From NCBI GenBank assembly GCA_036927565.1, contig JAYESD010000008.1, forward strand, positions 20,292,100 to 20,356,099: DNA of 64,000 nt, written 5' to 3'. Positions 11,166 to 20,084 of the stretch are shown in pieces. The position numbers were made by a program, and so were the translations under genes. The notes under the pieces are model-generated. The model did no database searches. It saw nothing but the letters and a program-made list of their open reading frames with translations, and was not told where the DNA came from. How positions within the stretch are numbered: position 1 is the first letter of the stretch; every line of letters starts with the position of its first letter. This stretch comes from Tuctoria greenei (taxonomy: Eukaryota; Streptophyta; Magnoliopsida; Poales; Poaceae).

Positions 11166-12896
11166 TTGGATCAAGGGGGAGATCAAGAAAATGATCAAGA
11201 TGAAGACAATGATCGAGAAGCTCAACCACCACAACCAAGAGTGCATCAAAGCGTTCAACGGGACCATCCCGTTGACAACATACTTGGAGACATCTCCAAA
11301 GGGGTAACTACTCGCTCACGTATGGCTAACTTTTGTGAACATTACTCTTTTGTTTCCTCTTTAGAGCCACATAAAGTAGAAGAAGCTCTACAAGACCCGG
11401 ATTGGGTAATGGCTATGCAAGAAGAGCTCAACAACTTCAAGAGGAACAAGGTGTGGGAACTCGTGAGAAGACCAAATGCAAATGTTGTTGTAACCAAGTG
11501 GGTGTTCCACAACAAACAAGATGAACACGGGGTAGTAACAAGAAACAAGGCAAGACTTGTAGCGAAAGGATACGCTCAAGTTGAAGGTTTGGATTTCGAT
11601 GAAACATTTGCTCCCGTAGCTAGGCTTGAATCTATTCGCATATTATTGGCCTTTTCTACTCACCATGATTTCAAGTTATATCAAATGGATGTGAAAAGTG
11701 CATTCCTCAACGGTCCAATCAAGGAGGAAGTGTATGTGGAGCAACCGCCCGGATTTGAAGATGAAGAGCATCCCGATCACGTCTACAAGTTGTGTAAGGC
11801 TCTCTATGGCCTCAAACAAGCACCTAGAGCTTGGTATGAGTGCCTTAGGGATTTTCTCACACAAAACGGTTTTAAGATTGGGAAAGCCGATTATACTCTC
11901 TTCACTAAGCATTTTGATAATGACTTGTTCGTATGCCAAATTTATGTTGATGATATCATATTTGGTTCTACTAACAAGACTTTTTGTGATGAGTTTTCCA
12001 AAATCATGACAGAGAGATTTGAGATGTCTATGATGGGGGAGTTGAAGTTTTTCCTAGGTTTCCAAGTAAAGCAACTCAAGGAAGGGACCTTCATATGTCA
12101 AACCAAGTACACTCATGACATTCTCAAGAAGTTTGGCATGGAGAAGGTGAAGCCCATCAAGACACCTATGGGAACAAACGGGCATCTAGGACTAAACGAA
12201 GAAGGAGCGAGCGTGGACCAAAAGGTATACCATTCTATGATTGGCTCTTTGCTTTATCTTTGTGCTTCTAGACCCAACATTGTGCTTAGTGTGTGCATGT
12301 GTGCTCGATTCCAAGCCACTCCAAAAGAGTGTCACTTTACAGCGGTTAAGAGGATCCTTAGGTATTTAGTTCACACTCCTAATCTAGGTCTTTGGTACCC
12401 TAAAGGATCCAAGTTTGATCTCGTCGGTTATTCCGATGCGGATTATGCGGGTTGTAGGGTAGATAGGAAGAGCACGTCCGGGACATGCCAATTCCTTGGT
12501 AGGTCCTTGGTTGCGTGGTCTTCCAAGAAACAAAACTCCATTGCCCTTTCCACAGCCAAAGCGGAGTACGTTGCAGCCGGAAGTTGCTGTGCGCAGCTTC
12601 TTTGGATGCGACAAACTCTTAGGGATTATGGTTACAATCTGAGCCATATTCCTCTCCTATGTGATAATGAGAGTGCCATCAAGATTGCTCACAACCCCGT
12701 CGAGCATTCTAGAACGAAACACATAGATATTCGTCACCATTTCCTGCGAGATCACTCTATCAAGGGAGATATCGTTATCTCTCATGTTAGAAGTGAGAAG
12801 CAATTGGCGGATATCTTCACCAAACCCCTTGATGAGAGACGCTTTTGTGACCTATGGAGTGAGCTAAATATCTTGGATTCTCAAAACATTGCTTGA
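11166..12896 (+). CDS. pol: SR1 reverse transcriptase and RNase H (open, 576 codons)
   Basis: This long open frame starts at a chance internal ATG in the acidic linker and is really the C-terminal part of the pol polyprotein. RT motifs include WVFHNKQDEHGVVTRNKARL, DFDETFAPVARLESIR, the catalytic YVDDIIFGSTN and FFLGFQVKQ. RNase H of copia type follows (GYSDADYAGCRVDRKSTSG, STAKAEYVAAGSC, HIDIRHHFLRD, ADIFTKPLDE). The frame ends in ILDSQNIA with a stop at 12894-12896. Catalytic residues look intact, but frameshifts upstream prevent a normal polyprotein. Confidence 0.92.
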   Translation: MDQGGDQENDQDEDNDREAQPPQPRVHQSVQRDHPVDNILGDISKGVTTRSRMANFCEHYSFVSSLEPHKVEEALQDPDWVMAMQEELNNFKRNKVWELVRRPNANVVVTKWVFHNKQDEHGVVTRNKARLVAKGYAQVEGLDFDETFAPVARLESIRILLAFSTHHDFKLYQMDVKSAFLNGPIKEEVYVEQPPGFEDEEHPDHVYKLCKALYGLKQAPRAWYECLRDFLTQNGFKIGKADYTLFTKHFDNDLFVCQIYVDDIIFGSTNKTFCDEFSKIMTERFEMSMMGELKFFLGFQVKQLKEGTFICQTKYTHDILKKFGMEKVKPIKTPMGTNGHLGLNEEGASVDQKVYHSMIGSLLYLCASRPNIVLSVCMCARFQATPKECHFTAVKRILRYLVHTPNLGLWYPKGSKFDLVGYSDADYAGCRVDRKSTSGTCQFLGRSLVAWSSKKQNSIALSTAKAEYVAAGSCCAQLLWMRQTLRDYGYNLSHIPLLCDNESAIKIAHNPVEHSRTKHIDIRHHFLRDHSIKGDIVISHVRSEKQLADIFTKPLDERRFCDLWSELNILDSQNIA

Positions 12897-13799
12897 GTCA
12901 TGCACATCTGATTGCTATTAGTTTTCAACTTCAAAATGCTGTGTGTTTTCGAAAATCTCATCTATTTTTCTTGAAAACTATGTTCTAAACTTCTCTTTGG
13001 TGAAAATGATCATAGTTTGATTGTTGGTTGCTTACTGATCATTTTTGTCAAAGATATTTGCAAAAACTTGTCCAAAATGTCCATATATACCTATATTTAG
13101 ATCCCCAAGTGTTTGCACATTGCATACACTCAGGGGGAGTCGGACAAGTTTGACAAAAGTCAGACATGTCCGAAGTGGGTTTTAAGTTTGCGAGAGAATT
13201 CGGACTTGTCCGAAGTAAAAATTCGGACATGTCCGACGTGGGAAATCCGAACCCCTTCAAAGAGGCCGATGGTTTCCTTTCCTTCTCTCTCTCCTCACTT
13301 CAAACCCTAACCTCCATCTCTCTCAAACCTCCCAAGGCGATCCACATTGCTTTTGAGGCTCTTGTGAGGAGTTCTTGAGGGAAAATCTCCCTCGAAGTTG
13401 GAGGATTCACATCCCCTTCGGAGTTCTTCAATCTTTTCTCCATCCGAAGGTATTTTTCTCATCTTTCCTCTCATTTCTAGATCTAGCAGCAAGTTTGCAA
13501 ATTTATGCCCTTGGAATTGTTCCTAGGCATGTTTGCAACCTTGGTGCAAAATTTGGTTGGTAGAAAAGTTGATTTGCTTTGTTTCCTTAGCAATTAGGGT
13601 CAGTTCTGTATAGGTCAGACAAGTCTGACTCTGAAATTCAGACATGTCCGAAATTCCTGATTCAGACAAGTCTGACTTCCCAGTCAGACATGTCCGATCC
13701 TGTATAACTCTGAGACCTAATTTCTATCGAAACTATCAAGTTAATTGCTCTATCTCTCTTGCTTTGACTCTTACCTATCCTTGTATCTCTTCTTCAGCT
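12897..13799 (+). other. SR1 pol to third-ORF spacer with palindromes
   Basis: There is no gene in these ~900 bases. A PPT-like CAGGGGGAG lies near 13130, and two clusters of GGACATGTCCGA / GACAAGTCTGA-type motifs lie at about 13140-13240 and 13615-13700. SR2 and SR3 have spacers of nearly the same length in the same place. The spacer ends in a pyrimidine-rich tract and CAG just before the third-ORF ATG. Confidence 0.75.
13782..13799 (+). promoter_or_regulatory. Splice-acceptor-like site before SR1 third ORF
   Basis: TGTATCTCTTCTTCAG ends at 13797, and the ATG is at 13800. The homologous places in SR2 (CCCCTTCCCAG, ATG 4 bases on) and SR3 (CCTCTTGCCAG, ATG 4 bases on) keep a pyrimidine run plus CAG although the surrounding sequence differs. 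This suggests the ORF is read from a spliced RNA; that is inference. Confidence 0.4.
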
Positions 13800-15257
13800 A
13801 TGGGTCACGACAAGAGAGGCAAGGAGCCCGCGGATCCTGATTCTTCGGCTCAACCATCAAAGCGACCAAAGAAGGTGGTTGCCAAGCGACCCGCAAGCGG
13901 TTAGCTTACTATTCACAGTGGTCAGGGGGGCAGCTCGAGCTCCCAAGGGCAGCAAGAGATCGGACCGTTGGTCGTGCACTCTCCAATTGCGGACACTCGA
14001 CGCACGGCCGACAGGGTAAACTACTGGAGGAACATCCACGACACCATGCACATGAGAGATGTACGGTGTTATGACATGCCAAGGGAGAGCAAGGATCCCC
14101 GTTTCTGGTGCTTCTTCCACATGGATTACTACCGGTCAGTCCTCACGACCAAGAAGAACCCAGTCACGGAGATGCAATGGGTTGATTGGAAGGCTGCATT
14201 GAAGAACAAGGACTCCTATCTTCTCTTCAAGGGGGTGCTTGAAGCTTGCGAGCACCACGGAGTCAGCGAGATCATGGGTCTCCAATACCCATGGAACAAG
14301 GAAGTCATCCTTCAATTTTATGCAACTGTGTTCTATTGGGTTGACAAGCTCGGCTTCACCTGGATGACCAATGGGGTGAAGTACGAAGTCAGCTATGAGG
14401 AGTTTGCCTGCATTCTCGGGATGGAGGACAGTCTGCAGCACTCTCTGAAGATCCATGAGATGGATCTAGTGAACCTCCTGGAGATGGAGAGTTTCTATGA
14501 GGATGGGTATCCAGCCGACCCTCCTCATATCCACGGCCTCAAGCCATTCCATGCCGTGGTGAACCGTCTGATAAGGAAGACCCTCTCGCCCAAGGATGGG
14601 GATGCCAACAGGATCAATCATAACAGCAGAAATCTGATCCAGCTCTTGGCAGGGGAGCAGCAATTCAACGCCTTTGACTATATCTACAAGGAGATTTACC
14701 TCGCCTCGGAGACACCGGCTAGGTCTTGCTGCTACGCCCCGTAACTGATGAAGCTAATTGAGACGGTGTCCGGGCAGAAGTTTGTGAAGGGTGTGCCTCA
14801 TAGGCGCCTTGTGCCTCAGAAGTCTTCCAAGCTTCACCGCCCGATTCGAGCAGCTGCACCGACACCGGCACTAGCAGAGGGAGGACCCAGCTCCTCGAGG
14901 AGGAAGTCTGCTCAGCCTCCCAGTTCAGCCTCCGTGCCCCAGCAGCAGCCGTCTTGCTCCTCAGGACTGCTCAAGATCCTGAAGTCGATCTTCACCGTCT
15001 GCCGGTCAACTCAGCGCTTGGCAAAGAGGAACCAGAGGAACCTCACAACCATCAGGGAGCACCTCCAGCTTCCTTCAGTCAATGACGTCAGCTCGGATGA
15101 GGAGCCACCGGAGTTTCCGGAGCTCACCGAGGCGGAGATGGCGTTCTTCACCGGCACCGGCGCCTCTTCCTCAGCACCTCCTGCAACTCACGATTACTCC
15201 GGCGAGGAGAGCAACTATGAGCAGGAGAGCGACGACGACGAGGACGACACCAAGTAG
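13800..15257 (+). pseudogene. SR1 third ORF (env-position protein of unknown function), two nonsense codons
   Basis: The frame begins MGHDKRGKEPADPD and runs 486 codons, broken by TAG at 13902-13904 and TAA at 14742-14744. The N-terminus is basic and low-complexity. The middle is a globular domain of ~250 residues (FWCFFHMDYYRSVL, WMTNGVKYEVSYEEFACIL, KPFHAVVNRLIRKTLSPKDGDA). After a Ser/Pro-rich linker come a short hydrophobic helix (LLKILKSIFTVC) and a basic helix, then a strongly acidic tail. SR3 has the same layout with the motif KTIAPKDGDAG. Sirevirus ORFs in this position are often called env-like, but I see no signal peptide and no convincing membrane anchor, so the function is unknown. 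Confidence 0.8.
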
Positions 15258-15687
15258 ACTAGGTCTTAGTGTCCACTTTTCTCCTTTTTGGTGCCTTGAT
15301 GCCAAAGGGGGAGAAGTATTAGACTCTAGTGCTTATTCTTGGACATGGACATGTATCTAGTCATATTTTCTATCGTGGTGTGTCTTGTACTTATTGTGTC
15401 TTGTACTTATTTGTTACTCGTTTATGACTGCTAATTCTTAATGATGTTTATTGATGCCTTATGATGATCATTATGATGCTTCATTGATCTCGTGTGCATT
15501 TCTTCATTTGTATCACGTTATTGCACACACACGAGCATATAGGCACCCCACGATGATTGAGTGTATATGAGTTGTTTTTATTGTTATTCCAAAAGCTCAT
15601 ATACACTTGAGACTCAAAACTTCTATCAAATCTTATTTTTGTAGAAGACCTTAGCTGGTTGTCATCAATCACCAAAAAGGGGGAGAT
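15258..15687 (+). other. SR1 3' untranslated region with two purine tracts
   Basis: There is no gene here. A PPT-like run AAAGGGGGAGAAG lies at 15304-15316, and the PPT proper, AAAAAGGGGGAGAT at 15674-15687, directly precedes the LTR. Sireviruses are known for more than one PPT. SR3 has the equivalent pair (near 43398-43410 and 42960-42975, inverse). Confidence 0.75.
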
Positions 15688-15984
15688 TGTAAGTGCATCT
15701 AGGTCCCTTGTGGGTTTTGGTGGATTGATGATGAACCATTAAAGTGCTAATGAACTTGGTTGAGCATGAGCGCAGATCCGGAGTACGGAATGGAGCTTTG
15801 AAGAAAGACGGCAAAAGGAGAAAAGTTGTGGCGAAGAAGAATAGAAATAGGGTTTTCTATTTTCTCCTTGAGTCGTAGGAAAAATCGTACTATTAAGAGG
15901 GACACGACGCGTAGACACTTAGTGAGTCATTCGGGTGCTCAACCCATTAGTAGAAGATTTTAGTAGGGCCTTTGTGGCTTGGGC

Positions 15985-16452
15985 GGACTTGTATGACTTG
16001 TGGTGTCAGACATGTCCGAATTCCCTCTGTTGGAAGTCGGACATGTCCGAAACTGTGAGTCAGACATGTCCGAATTAATACTGGAAGGGTTCCAGTGAGA
16101 GTTTCAGTGAAGTTTCGAACTTGTCCGAACCTGGGGGTCGAACATGTCCGAGATGGATCTGTTCCTAGGGACTAAGAAAAATTTTCTAAGTCCTAGAGAG
16201 TCAGACTTGTCCGAGTTCTCTCTGCAGAACTTCAGACATGTCCGAGATTGTATGTTAGACATGTTTGAAGTGGTTTTGGTCAGACAAGTCTGAAGTGAAA
16301 GGCCTGACCTTTGAGCTCAGACATGCCCGACTTTGTGTCAGACATGTCCGAGGTGGCTTTTGGTGCACTATTTAAATTCCAACGGGTAGCTGTATGCTTT
16401 ATGACATCAGCAATTCGGACAAGTCCGACTTTGTGTCAGACATGTCCGACGT
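15985..16452 (+). repeat. Palindrome array in SR1 U3
   Basis: Many copies of CGGACATGTCCGA-like motifs and variants (AGACATGTCCGA, CGGACAAGTCCGA, CGAACTTGTCCGA) are spread over ~470 bases just upstream of the TATA box. The centre is mostly ACATGT, unlike the ACTAGT centre in GY1, SR2 and SR3. Confidence 0.85.
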
Positions 16453-16487
16453 GGGCTGTGTCAAACGGCTCTAATGACCTTTTGGAG

Positions 16488-16495
16488 TATAAATA
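16488..16495 (+). promoter_or_regulatory. Likely TATA box of SR1 3' LTR
   Basis: TATAAATA follows the palindrome array by ~35 bases and is followed by GTGGGTGG and a C/A-rich stretch, a normal plant core-promoter look. Confidence 0.65.
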
Positions 16496-17004
16496 GTGGG
16501 TGGTTTCGACCCACCAACCATGCCTAACACCCTTGAACAGTTCTGAATGCCCATTTGAACTCAAGAACATCTCTCCACTTGTTCTTCACCTCTAGAGCCC
16601 GAATTCAAGTTTTTTGGGAGAGTGAAGAGTGCTTTGTGAGAATCGGGAGAAACGGTTTGTTGAGGGGTTGATCAACGTGTGATTCGCTAAGTTTCTTCGT
16701 GATTGCGTGTTTGTTGCTCTTGGGGTTCTCCCCTAGACGGTTAGGCGTCGCCCCACGATTTCTTTGTGATCTCTTGTAATCGGGGAGTTTGTAACAATCT
16801 TTGTGATAGTGGAAGATTGGGAGTTGGCCCTTGTGGCAACTCGTGAGGGAAAGGCTAGAGAAGGCCTGGTCCCTTGTGGACTCCTCAACGGGGACGTAGG
16901 ATCATTTTGGTTCCGAACCTCGGGATAAAATCGTTTGTCTCTTGTGTTCTTCCATTCTCACAAGTTTTGATTCTAGTGTTTTTCCGCGTGCTATCTCTCC
17001 CTCA

Positions 17005-17188
17005 GCAACTATTGTTTAGAACTTTTGATGCATCATACGTTCTCAAGAAAAGTAATTTTGGTAGATTTTATGCTAAATATGTTGGGCCATGCCATGGGAA
17101 CACCAAGTCTCATGTGTGGGTGCCCAAATCACTTGTAACTAACCTCAAAGGACCCAAGCAAGCTTGGGTTCCTAAACCCAAGGCGTAA
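17005..17188 (+). pseudogene. gag: SR2 gag, last ~60 codons
   Basis: The remnant encodes LFRTFDASYVLKKSNFGRF ... KYVGP ... SHVWVPKSLVTNL and ends ...KPKA with TAA at 17186-17188. The rest of gag lies beyond the SR1 insertion. An open frame begins upstream inside the SR1 LTR, but that fusion is accidental. Confidence 0.85.
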
Positions 17189-17201
17189 TTTGTTTTTGCA
17201 G
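17186..17201 (+). promoter_or_regulatory. gag/pol junction with acceptor-like tract
   Basis: The gag TAA is followed at once by TTTGTTTTTGCAG, and pol continues in the +1 frame (QAYSSGGGKWVLDSG). SR3 has the identical tract at 49163-49178 (inverse), and SR1 has CTCTTTTTTGTAG at 9663-9675. How pol is reached (frameshift, splicing or reinitiation) is not shown by the sequence. Confidence 0.45.
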
Positions 17202-19987
17202 GCCTACTCCTCCGGTGGAGGAAAATGGGTGCTAGATAGTGGATGCATCAACTGCATGACCGGAGAAAGAAGGATGTTCGTTGAATATGAAGTAAATGAA
17301 GATCCAAGCGAAGGCATCTACTTTGGAGACAATAGTCAAGTAAGGGTACTCGGTACCGCTAAAATACCAATATCATCTCAACACATGCTTTGTCATGTTT
17401 TGCATGTCGACTCCTTAGATTATAACCTTTTGTCCATATCTCAATTATGTGACAAGGGTTATAATTGCTTGTTTACTAATGAGGGTGTGACCGTCTCTAG
17501 AAGGTGTGATGACTCGGTTGCATTCAAGGGTGTGTTAAAGGGAAAGCTTTATCTTGTTGACTTCAACAAAGATAAAGCCAAACTTGACACATGCTTGATT
17601 GCAAAGACCAACATGGGTTGGCTGTGGCATAGACGGCTATCACATGTTGGTATTAGGAATCTTCAAAAACTCCTCAAGGGCGATCACATCCGAGGTTTGA
17701 AGGATGTTTTTTTTGAGAAAGACAGGCCGTGTAGCGCATGCCATGCCGGGAAGCAAGTAGGAGCACCTCATCCCGCGAAGAACGTCATGACAATGACAAG
17801 ACCGCTCGGGCTACTTCACATGGATCTATTTGGTCCAATTGCCTACATAAGCATCGGCGGTAACAAATACGGCTTAGTAATTATTGATGACTTTTCGCGC
17901 TTCACGTGGGTTTTCTTTTTACATGATAAGACAAAAACTCAAGGAACCCTCATGAAGTTTCTCAAGCGTGTCCAAAATGAATTCTCCTTGAAGATCAAGA
18001 ACATACGGAGCGACAACGACACGGAATTCAAGAACACCCAAGTTGAGGAGTACTTAGATGAATAAGGCATAAAACATGAGTTTTCAGCACCATACTGCCC
18101 TCAACAAAATGGAGTAGTCAAAAGGAAGAACCGAACCCTCATAGAGTTAGCAAGGACAATGCTTGATGAGTACAAGACTTTAGATCAGTTTTGGGCGGAA
18201 GCGGTTAACACCGTTTGTCACGCCATAAACCAACTCTATCTTCATCGACTTCTCAAGAAAATGTCATATGAGCTACTCACCGGTAACAAGCCGAATATTT
18301 CCTACTTTCGAGTTTTTGGTTCTAAGTGTTATATTTTGAACAAGAAGCCTAGGACTTCAAAGTTTGCTTCAAAGTCCGATGAAGGTTTCTTTCTTGGCTA
18401 TGATTCGAGCTCTTACGCCTCTTGTGTCTTTAACAAGGTCTCTAGACTTGTTGAAGTAGCACGTGACGTAGTGTTCGATGAAACTAACGGCTCTCAAGAA
18501 GAGCAAGTTGATCCATGTGTGCTAGATATAGAAGAAGCTCCATTTCAATCATTGAGAAGGATGGTGTTGGGCGATGTTCGACCACAAGCGTCACCTCCAA
18601 ATGCGAATGATGAAGATGAACCACAAGTGGAGATAAATGATCAAGGGGGAGCTTCTACACAAGATAAACCTTAAGAAGACGAAGATGATCAACACACAAA
18701 TGAGGGAAACCATCTAGGGGGAGTAGAAGATGACCATGAAGATTCAAGACCACAAGTGCTACCAAGAGTACACCAATGCATCCAAAGAGATCACCTAATC
18801 GACAACATAATCGGTGACATCCAAAAGGGAGTAACAACTAGATCCCGCATAGCTAATTTGTGTGAGCATTACTCTTTTGTATCCTTTTTGGAACCGCGCA
18901 GGATTGAGGATGCATTGAAAGATCTGTATTTGGTGGTGGCAAAGCAAGAAGAACTTAACAACTTCAAATGGAATGAGGTGTAGGAACTCGTCGAAAGACC
19001 CAAGTTCAACGTCGTCGGCACCAAATGGGTCTTTCGCAACAAGCAAGACGAACACGGGGTGGTGACAAGGAACAAGGCGTGACTTGTGGACAAAGGGTAT
19101 TCACAAGTTTAAGGTTTGGATTTTGACGAAACTTTTGCTCCCGTAGCTAGGCTTGAATCGATTAGAATATTACTTGCATATGCTACTCACTATGATTTCA
19201 AGCTTTATCAACTGGATGTGAAAAGCGCCTTCCTCAACGGACCAATCAAGGAGGAGGTGTACGTGGAGCAACCCCCCAGATTCGAAGATCAAGAGTTCCC
19301 CAACCACGTGTTCAAACTGCGTAAGGCTCTCTACAGCCTCAAACAAGCTCCTAGAGCTTGGTATGAGTGTCTTAGATATTTCTTAATTGAAAATGGTTTT
19401 AAAATTGGTAAAATAGATTATACGTTGTTTACAAAGCACTTTGACAATGATCTTTTTATTTGTCAAATCTATGTTGATGATATTATCTTTGGTTCAACTA
19501 ACAAATCCTTTTGTGAAGAATTTAGTAAGATTATGACAGATAGGTTCAAGATGTCCATGATGGGAGAGCTGAAATACTTCTTGGGATTCCAAGTGAGACA
19601 ACAAAAGGAAGAGACATTTATAAGCCAAACCAAGTATACTCAAGACATACTCAAGAAGTTTGGAATGGACAAGGCGAAGCCAATAAAGACTCCCATGGCA
19701 ACAAATGGACACTTGGATCTAAATGAAGACAGACCAAACGTGGATCAAAAGGTATATCGCTCCATGATTGGATCTCTACTTTACTTATGTGCATCTAGGT
19801 CTAATATTATGTTGAGTGTGTTCTTGTGTGCAAGATTTCAAGCCAATCCTAAGGAGTGTCATTTGACAGCCGTTAAGAGAATCTTGCAATATTTAGTTCA
19901 TACACCCAATCTAGGCCTTTGGTATCCCAAAGGTTCCAAGTTCAATCTCATTGTATACTCCGATGCAGATTATGCCACATGTAAAGT

Positions 19988-20084
19988 AGATAGAAAAAGT
20001 ACCTCCGGTACATGCCAATTTGTAGGTAGATCCTTAGTTTCTTGGTCCTCCAAGAAACTAAGGATCTACCTACGAATTGGCATG
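19988..20084 (+). repeat. Long palindrome in SR2 RNase H, right arm split by LD1
   Basis: The left arm is 19988-20045 (58 bases) and the loop is TCCT at 20046-20049. The right arm is 20050-20084, continued after LD1 at 34535-34557. The arms are perfect except one base near 20074. Normal copies (SR1, SR3) lack the right arm and go directly from CTTGGTCCT to CCAAGAAAC, which here resumes at 34558. The insert is therefore an inverted copy of the adjacent sequence. Confidence 0.9.
20080..20084. other. Target-site duplication of LD1, left copy
   Basis: GCATG precedes the LD1 LTR and is repeated at 34530-34534 after it. A perfect 5-bp repeat confirms LD1 as one complete insertion. Confidence 0.9.

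Larger units (their letters stand above)
8935..17004 (+). mobile_element. SR1: Ty1/copia Sirevirus, left end outside window
   Basis: The visible part runs from the middle of gag, where GY1 inserted, through pol, a spacer, a third ORF, a PPT and the 3' LTR. Integrase before RT marks it as copia. The third ORF, the ~900-bp spacer, the extra PPT-like tracts and the LTR start TGTAAGTGCATCTAGG fit the Sirevirus lineage. It sits inside the gag of SR2, whose sequence resumes at about 17005. Several frameshifts and stops make it defective. It belongs to a different family from SR2 and SR3: the third ORF is much diverged. Confidence 0.88.
15688..17004 (+). repeat. SR1 3' LTR, about 1.3 kb
   Basis: It starts TGTAAGTGCATCTAGG right after the PPT. 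The end is placed at the CA of 17003-17004 because SR2 gag sequence, recognised from SR3, resumes with GCAACTATTGTTTAG; the border could be 3 bases later. U3 has palindromic motifs at ~15985-16450. The other LTR of SR1 is outside the window, so the end cannot be confirmed by comparison. Confidence 0.8.
17005..20084 (+). mobile_element. SR2: Ty1/copia Sirevirus, left visible block
   Basis: This is the oldest element in the window. It carries the end of gag and most of pol, flanked left by the inserted SR1 and right by LD1. It continues at 34530 after LD1. Its pol and third-ORF start (MSSSNDEIS) are close to SR3, so both belong to one family. Its gag N-terminus and 5' LTR lie left of the window. 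Many stop codons fit an old copy. Confidence 0.9.
17190..20084 (+). pseudogene. pol: SR2 pol: protease, integrase, RT and start of RNase H
   Basis: The protease motif is LDSGCINCMTGE (Thr-Asn-His altered to Ile-Asn-Cys relative to SR1). The integrase zinc domain LWHRRLSHVGIRNLQ precedes the core. The catalytic Glu of the NGVAERKNRT motif is Lys here (codon 18120-18122). Stops include TAA at 18063-18065, TAA at 18672-18674, TAG at 18981-18983, TGA near 19079 and TAA near 19110. RT keeps YVDDIIFGSTN. RNase H reads to SWSSKK, then runs into a palindromic duplication and LD1. The RNase H end is at 34535-34930. Confidence 0.9.

Noticed and set aside
13968..14744. Third-ORF segment as an independent host gene
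   Set aside because: It is in one frame with flanking segments, lies between pol and PPT of SR1, and has a homologue in the same place in SR3.
16874..17188. 104-codon frame across the SR1 LTR and SR2 gag
   Set aside because: The upstream half is LTR sequence; only 17005-17188 is gag. The fusion is an accident of nesting.
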